Source: Aegilops tauschii subsp. strangulata
Lineage: Eukaryota; Streptophyta; Magnoliopsida; Poales; Poaceae
Reading direction: 5' to 3'
DNA length: 64,000 nucleotides
Assembly (NCBI RefSeq): GCF_002575655.3
Contig: NC_053037.3
Span: 505,990,544-506,054,543, forward strand
This document shows, piece by piece, positions 58,012-64,000 of the stretch. Positions within the stretch are counted from its first letter, which is position 1. Each line of letters starts with the position of its first letter. A program made the position numbers and the translations under genes. The notes below the pieces were generated by a model. That model made no database searches and was not told the DNA's origin. It worked only from the letters and a program-made list of their open reading frames with translations.

Positions 58012-60684
58012 TGTTGGGGAACGTAGCATGCAATTTCAAAAAAATTCCTATGATCACGCAAGATCTATCTAGGAGATGCATAGCAACGAGAGGGGGAGAG
58101 TGTGTCCACGTAGCCTAATAGACCGAAAGTGGAAGCATTAGTTTAACGCGGTTGATGTAGTCGAACGTCTTCACGATCCAACCGATCTAGTACCGAACGT
58201 ACGACACCTCCGAGTTCAGCACACGTTCAGCTCGATGACGTCCCTCGAACTCTTGATCCAGCAGAGGGTCGAGGGAGAGTTCCGTAAGCACGACGGCGTG
58301 GTGACAGTGATGGTGAAGTGATCCGTGCAGGGCTTCGCCTAAGCACTACGACGCTATGATCGGAGGAGTAAACTGTGGAGGGGGCATCGCACACGACTAA
58401 GAGAACAATTGGTGTGCCTTTGGGATGCCCCCCGCCCTCGTATATAAAGGAGGGGAGGAGAAGCCGGCCGGCCAGGAGGGGCGCGCCAAGGGGGGAGTCC
58501 TACTAGGACTCCTAGTCCTAGTAGGATTCGGCCCCCCTCTTTTCCTTTCTTCACCGGAGGGAAGGAAGGAGAGGCAGAGGGAGAGGGAAAGGGGGCGCCG
58601 CCCCCTCCCCTAGTCCAATTCGAACTGCCATGGGGGGGAGGGAGGCCACCCCTTGCGACCCTCCTCTCTCTCCACTAAGGCCCATGAAGGCCCATTAGTT
58701 CCCCCGGGGGGTTCACGTAACCCCTCGGTTATCCGGTAAAATACCCGAACCACTCGAAATCATTCCGATGTCCGAATACTACCTTCCAATATATGAATAT
58801 TTACCTCTTGACCATTTAGAGACTCCTCGTCATGTCCGTGATCTTATCCGGGACTCCGAACAAACTTCGGTGACCAAAACACATAACTCATAATACAAAT
58901 CATCATCGAATGTTAAGTGTGCGGACCCTACGGGTTCGGGAACTATGTAGACATGACTGAGACACATCTCCGGTCAATAACCAATAGCGGAACCTGGATG
59001 CTCATATTGGTTCCTACATATTCTACAAAGATCTTTATCGGTCAAACCGCAATAACAACATACGTTATTCCCTTTGTCATCGGTAAGTTACTTGCCCGAG
59101 ATTCGATCGTCGGTATCATCATACCTAGTTCAATCTCGTTTCTGGGAAGTCTCTTTACTCGTTCCGTAATGCATCATCCCGTAACTAACTCATTAGTCAC
59201 ATTGCTTGCAAGGCTTATAGTGATGTGCATTACCGAGAGGGCCTAGAGATACCTCTCCGATACATGGAGTGACAAATCCTAATCTCGATATATGCCAACC
59301 CAACAAACACCTACGGAGACACCTGTAGCGCATCTTTATAATCACCCAGTTACGTTGGGACGTTTGATAGCACACAAGGTGTTCCTCCGTTATTCGGGAG
59401 TTGCATAATCTCATAGTCAGAGGAACATGTATAAGTCATGAAGAAAGCAATAGTAATAAAACTAAACGATCATAATGCTAAGCTAACGTATGGGTCTTGT
59501 CCATCACATCATTCTCTAATGATGTGATCCCGTTCATCAAATGACAACACATGTCTATGGTCAGGAAACATAACCATCTTTGATCAACGAGCTAGTCAAG
59601 TAGAGGCATACTAGGGACACTCTGTTTTGTTTATGTATTCAGACATGTACCAAATTTCCGGTTAATACAATTCTAGCATGAATAATAAACATTTATCATG
59701 ATATAAGGAAATATAAATAACAACTTTATTATTGCCTCTAGGGCATATTTCCTTCAGTCTCTCACTTGCACTAGAGTCGATAATCTAGATTACATAGTAA
59801 TGATTCTAACACCCATCGAGTCTTGGTGCTGATCATATTTTGCTCGTGGAAGAGGCTTAGTCAACTCGTCTACTACATTCAGATCCGTATGTATTTTGCA
59901 AATCTCTATGTGTCCCTCCTTGACTTGATCGCGGATGGAATTGAAGCGTCTCTTGATGTGTTTGGTTGTCTTGTGAAATATGGATTCCTTCGCCAAGGCT
60001 ATTGCTCCAGTATTGTCACAAAAGATTTTCATGGGACCCGATGCACTAGGTATTACACCTAGATCGGATATGAACTCCTTCATCCAGACTCCTCCATTTG
60101 CTGCTTCCGAAGCAGCTATGTACTCCGCTTCACACGTAGATCCCGCCACGACGCTCTATTTGGAACTGCACCAACATACAGCTCCACCATTAAATATAAA
60201 TATGTATCCGGTTTGTGACTTAGAGTCATCCGGATCAGTGTCAAAGCTTGCATCGACGTAACCATTTACGACAAGCTCTATGTCACCTCCATAAACGAGA
60301 AACATATCCTTAGTCCTTTTCAGTTATTTTAGGATGTTCTTGACCGCTGTCCAGTGATCCACTCCTGGATTACTTTGGTACCTCCCTGCTAAACTTATAT
60401 CAAGGCACACATCAGGTCTGGTACATGCATTGCATACATGATAGAACCTATGGCTGAGGCATAGGGAATGACTTTCATTTTCTCTCTATCTTCTGCAGTG
60501 GTCGAGCATTGAGTCTGACTCAACTTCACACCTTGTAACACAGGCAAGAACCCTTTCTTTGACTGGTCCTTTTGAACTTCTTTAAAACTTTATCAAGGTA
60601 TGTGCTTTGTGAAAGTCCAATTAAGCGTCTTGATCTATCACTATAGATCTTGATGCCCAATATATAAGCAGCTTCACCGAGGTC
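58012..60684 (-). mobile_element. Copia element B: 3' LTR and part of pol
   Basis: The LTR 58012-59756 (1745 bp, TGTTGGGG to CCTTCA) is preceded by GTCCA. The polypurine tract GCAAGTGAGAGAC (minus) adjoins at 59757-59769. Pol follows on the minus strand and is cut at 60684 by element C. Element B inserted in pol of element A. Confidence 0.85.
59790..60680 (-). pseudogene. Copia pol (RT end and RNase H), element B
   Basis: The end part is open: STCEAEYIAASEAANGGVWM, IFCDNTGAIALAKESIFH, TKHIKRRFNSIRDQVKEG and VVDELTKPLPRAKYDQH. Upstream, reverse-transcriptase words DLGEAAYILGIKI and GLSQSTYLDKVLKKFKR are readable with stops and shifts between. The RNase H Asp of IFCDNTGA is kept. The copy is inactive. 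Confidence 0.8.
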
Positions 60685-62782
60685 TGTTGGGGAACGTAGC
60701 ATGCAATTTCAAAAAAATTCCTACGATCACGCAAGATCTATCTAGGAGATGCATAGCAACGAGAGGGGGAGAGTGTGTCCACGTACCCTTGTAGACCGAA
60801 AGCAGAAGCGTTATGTTAACTCGGTTGATGTAGTCGAACGTCTTCACGATCCAACCGATCCAAGTACTGAACGTACGGCACCTCCGTGTTCAGCACACGT
60901 TCAGCTCGATGACGTCCCTCGAACTCTTGACCCAGTAGAGGGTCGAGGGAGAGTTACTTCAGCACGACGGTGTGGCGACGGTGTTGGTCATGTGATCCGC
61001 GCAGGGATTCGCCTAAGCACTACGACGCTATGACCGGAGGCGTAAACTATGGAGGGGGGCACCGCACACGGCTAAGAAACAACTGTTGCTCCTTTGGGGT
61101 GCCCCCTGCCCACGTATATAAAGGAGGAGGAGGAGGCCGACCCAAGGGGGCGCGCCAAGAGGGGGGGAGTCCTACTAGGACTCCGTTCCTAGTAGGATTC
61201 GCCCCCCTTTCTTTCCAATGGAGAGGGGGAAAGGGGAAAGGAGGGAGAGGGAGAAGGAAAGAGGGGGCCACGCCCCCTCCCCTTGTCCAATTAGGATTGG
61301 GCAAGGGGGGGGCACCTCCCGTGGCCTGCCTCCTCTCTTCCACTATGGCTCATTAGGCCCATTAACTTTCCTGGGGGGTTCCGGTAACCTCTCGGTACTC
61401 CGAAAAATCCCCGAACCTTATCGGAACCATTCCGGTGTCCGTATATAAACTACCAATATATCAATCTTTACCTCTCGACCATTTCGAGACTCCTCGTCAT
61501 GTCCGTGATCTCATCCGGGACTCCGAACAAACTTCGATCACCAAAACACCTAACTCATAATACAAATCGTCATCGAATGTTAAGCGTGCGGACCCTATGG
61601 GTTCGAGAACTATGTAGACATGACCGAGACACATCTCTGGTCAATAACCAATAGCGGAACCTGGATGCTCATATTGGCTCCTACATATTCTACGAAGATC
61701 TTTATCGGTCAAACCGCATAACAACATACGTTGTTCCCTTTGTCATCGGTATGTTACTTGCCCGAGATTCGATCGTCGGTATCATCATACCTAGTTCAAT
61801 CTCGTTACCGGCAAGTCTCTTTACTCGTTCCGCAATGCATCATCCCGCAACTAACTCATTAGTCACATTGCTTGCAAGGCTTATAGTGATGTGTATTACC
61901 GAGAGGGCCTAGAGATACCTCTCCGATACACGGAGTGACAAATCCTAATCTTGATCTATGGCAACCCAACAAACACCTTCAGAGACACCTGTAGAGCATC
62001 TTTATAATCACCCAGTCACGTTGTGACGTTTGATAACACACAAGGTGTTCCTCCGGTATTCGGGAGTTGCATTATCTCATAGTCACAGGAACATGTATAA
62101 GTCATGAAGAAAGCAATAGCAATAAAACTAAACGATCATAATGCTAATCTAACGGATGGGTCTTGTCCATCACATCATTCTCTAATGATGTGATCCCGTT
62201 CATCAAATGACAACACATGTCTATGGTCAGGAAACATAGCCATCTTTGATCAACGAGCTAGTCAAGTAGAGGCATACGAGGGACACTCTGTTTTGTCTAT
62301 GTATTCACACATGTACTAAGATTCCGGTTAATACAATTCTAGCATGAATAATAAACATTTATCAGTATATAAGGAAATATAAACAACAACTTTATTATTG
62401 CCTCTAGGGCATATTTCCTTCAGTCTCCCACATGCACTAGAGTCAATAATCTAGATTACATAGTAATGATTCTAACACCCATCGAGTCTTGGTGTTGATC
62501 ATGTTTTGCTCGTGGAAGAGGCTTAGTCAACGGGTCTGCAACATTCAGATCCGTATGTATTTTGCAAATCTCTATGTGTCCCTCCTTGATTTGACCGCGG
62601 ATGGAATTGAAGCGTCTCTTGACGTGTTTGGTTGTCTTATCAAATCTGGATTTTTTTCGCCAAGGCTATTGCTCCAATATTCTCACAAAAGATTTTCATT
62701 GGACGCGATGCACTAGGTATTACACCTAGATTGGATATGAACTCCTTCATCCAGACTCCTTCATTTGCTGCTTCCGAAGCAG
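60685..62782 (-). mobile_element. Copia element C: 3' LTR and end of pol
   Basis: The LTR 60685-62422 (1738 bp) is preceded by AGGTC. The polypurine tract GCATGTGGGAGAC (minus) is at 62423-62435. About 350 bp of pol C-terminus follow, with the same sequence as in element B, until a Gypsy LTR cuts in at 62783. Element C sits in pol of element B. Confidence 0.85.
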
Positions 62783-64000
62783 TGATACGTCTCCAACGTA
62801 TCTATAATTTTTTTTCCATGCTATATTATATTCTGTTTTGGACATTATTGGGCTTTATTATACACTTTTCTATTATTTTTGGGACTAACCTATTAACCGG
62901 AGGCCCAGCCCAGAATTGCTGTTTTTTGCCTATTTCAGAGTTTCGCAGAAAAAGAATATCAAACGGAGTCCAAACAGAATGAAACCTTCGGGAACGTGAT
63001 TTTCGGAACGAACGTGATCTAGAGGACTTGGACCCTATGTCAAGAAAGCAACCAGGAAGGCACGAGGTAGGGGGCGCGCTCTCCACCCTCGTGGGGCCCA
63101 CGTTGCTCCACCGACGTACTTCTTCCTCCTATATATACCTACGTACCCCAAACTACTAGATACGGAGCAAAAAACCTAATTCCACCGCCGCAACCTTCTG
63201 TACCCATGAAATCCCATCTTGGGGCCTGTTCTGGAGCTCCACCGGAGGGGGCATCGATCATGGAGGGCTTCTACATCAACACCATAGCCTCTCCGATGAT
63301 GTGTGAGTAGTTTACCTCAGACCTTCGGGTCCATAGTTATTAGCTAGATGGCTTCTTCTCTCTTTTTGGATCTCAATACAATGTTCTCCCCCTCTCTCGT
63401 GGAGATCTATTCGATGTAATCTTCTTTTGCGGTGTGTTTGTTGAGACCGATGAATTGTGGGTTTATGATCAAGTTTATCTATGAACAATATTTGAATCTT
63501 CTCTGGATTGATACCTTGGTTCTCAAAAACTGAGGGAAATACTTACGCTACTTTGCTACATCACCCTTTCCTCTTCAAGGAAAAACCAACGCAGTGCTCA
63601 AGAGGTAGCAAGAAGGATTTCTGGCACCGTTGCCGGGGAGGCTTACGCAAGGTCAAGTCAAATTTGGACTCCCGACAATGAGCCATTTCTGGCGCCGTTG
63701 CCGGGGAGTCTACGCAAAAGTCAACATACCAAGTACCCATCACAAACCCTTATCTCCCGCATTACATTATTTGCCATTTGCCTCTCGTTTTCCTCTCCCC
63801 CACTTCACCCTTGCCGTTTTATTCGCCCTCTCTTTTCCGTTCGTCCTTTTGTTTGCTCGTGTTGCCATGTGCCTTCTATATGCTTGCATCTTCACTTGCT
63901 GAAAATCTATTGATATGGATCCACTTAAAGTGTTCTACTTGGATCATCTTCGATCCTTATGAGCTCGTGCTGAAACCCCACCTAGCCTAGTTGATGGGAA
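62783..64000 (+). mobile_element. Gypsy element (Fatima/Sabrina-like), 5' LTR and leader, runs off window
   Basis: The LTR 62783-63610 (828 bp) runs from TGATACGTCTCC to GAGGTAGCA and has a TATA box CCTATATATACC at 63129. Downstream, TGGCACCGTTGCCGGGGA at 63622-63639 matches a tRNA-Asp-type primer-binding site. A second, closer match with TGGCGCCG lies at 63690-63707. The rest is a gag leader without coding sequence up to 64000. It is preceded by AGCAG (62778-62782), which should recur at its far end. Confidence 0.85.

Overview
This is nuclear DNA of a large-genome grass, almost certainly Triticeae (wheat, Aegilops, rye or barley group). The evidence is the stack of nested CACTA, PIF/Harbinger, Gypsy and Copia elements. 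It includes the Copia LTR class of Angela/WIS/BARE type (LTRs near 1.7 kb), a Gypsy LTR opening TGATACGTC, and CACTA subterminal repeats built on a TTAGTCCCGGTT core. The DNA splits cleanly into repeats and one small gene island. Species and chromosome cannot be read from the sequence alone.

Layout. 1-9681 is the right-hand part of a first CACTA element, with a decayed tnp2-type transposase and a decayed second gene, both on the minus strand. 9682-10563 is an LTR fragment. 10564-13545 holds AT-rich and LINE-like relics. 13568-14949 is a complete but dead PIF/Harbinger element. 15548-17202 is a second TAA-flanked Harbinger-type element, split by a 450-bp CACTA miniature element. 18508-40656 is a second, very large CACTA element with a 3-bp ATA duplication at its ends. 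Inside it, from left to right, are a fold-back MITE, the second gene with an Ulp1-like domain, a Gypsy element inserted in that gene, an inverted repeat made of a captured SNF2 helicase fragment, a near-perfect 88-bp hairpin, a 334-bp tandem repeat, the tnp2 transposase split by a solo Copia LTR, and a small coiled-coil/tail-anchor gene.

About 40657-53350 is the gene island. It contains two intact host genes that converge on each other: a three-exon class B DnaJ/Hsp40 co-chaperone (plus strand) and a two-exon GT14 (Core-2/I-branching, BC10-like) glycosyltransferase (minus strand). 54901-64000 is a telescoped nest of Copia elements in minus orientation, ended by a Gypsy element entering in plus orientation and running off the window.

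The most unusual structure is at 31046-31888, in the leader of the second gene of the large CACTA element. Two inverted copies of a SNF2 helicase gene fragment, closest by motif to the CLASSY/DRD1 branch of RNA-directed DNA methylation, form a long hairpin with a second, younger hairpin inside it. A transcript through it would fold and could yield small RNAs against the parental host gene. The capture and the fold are seen in the sequence; the small-RNA role is inference.
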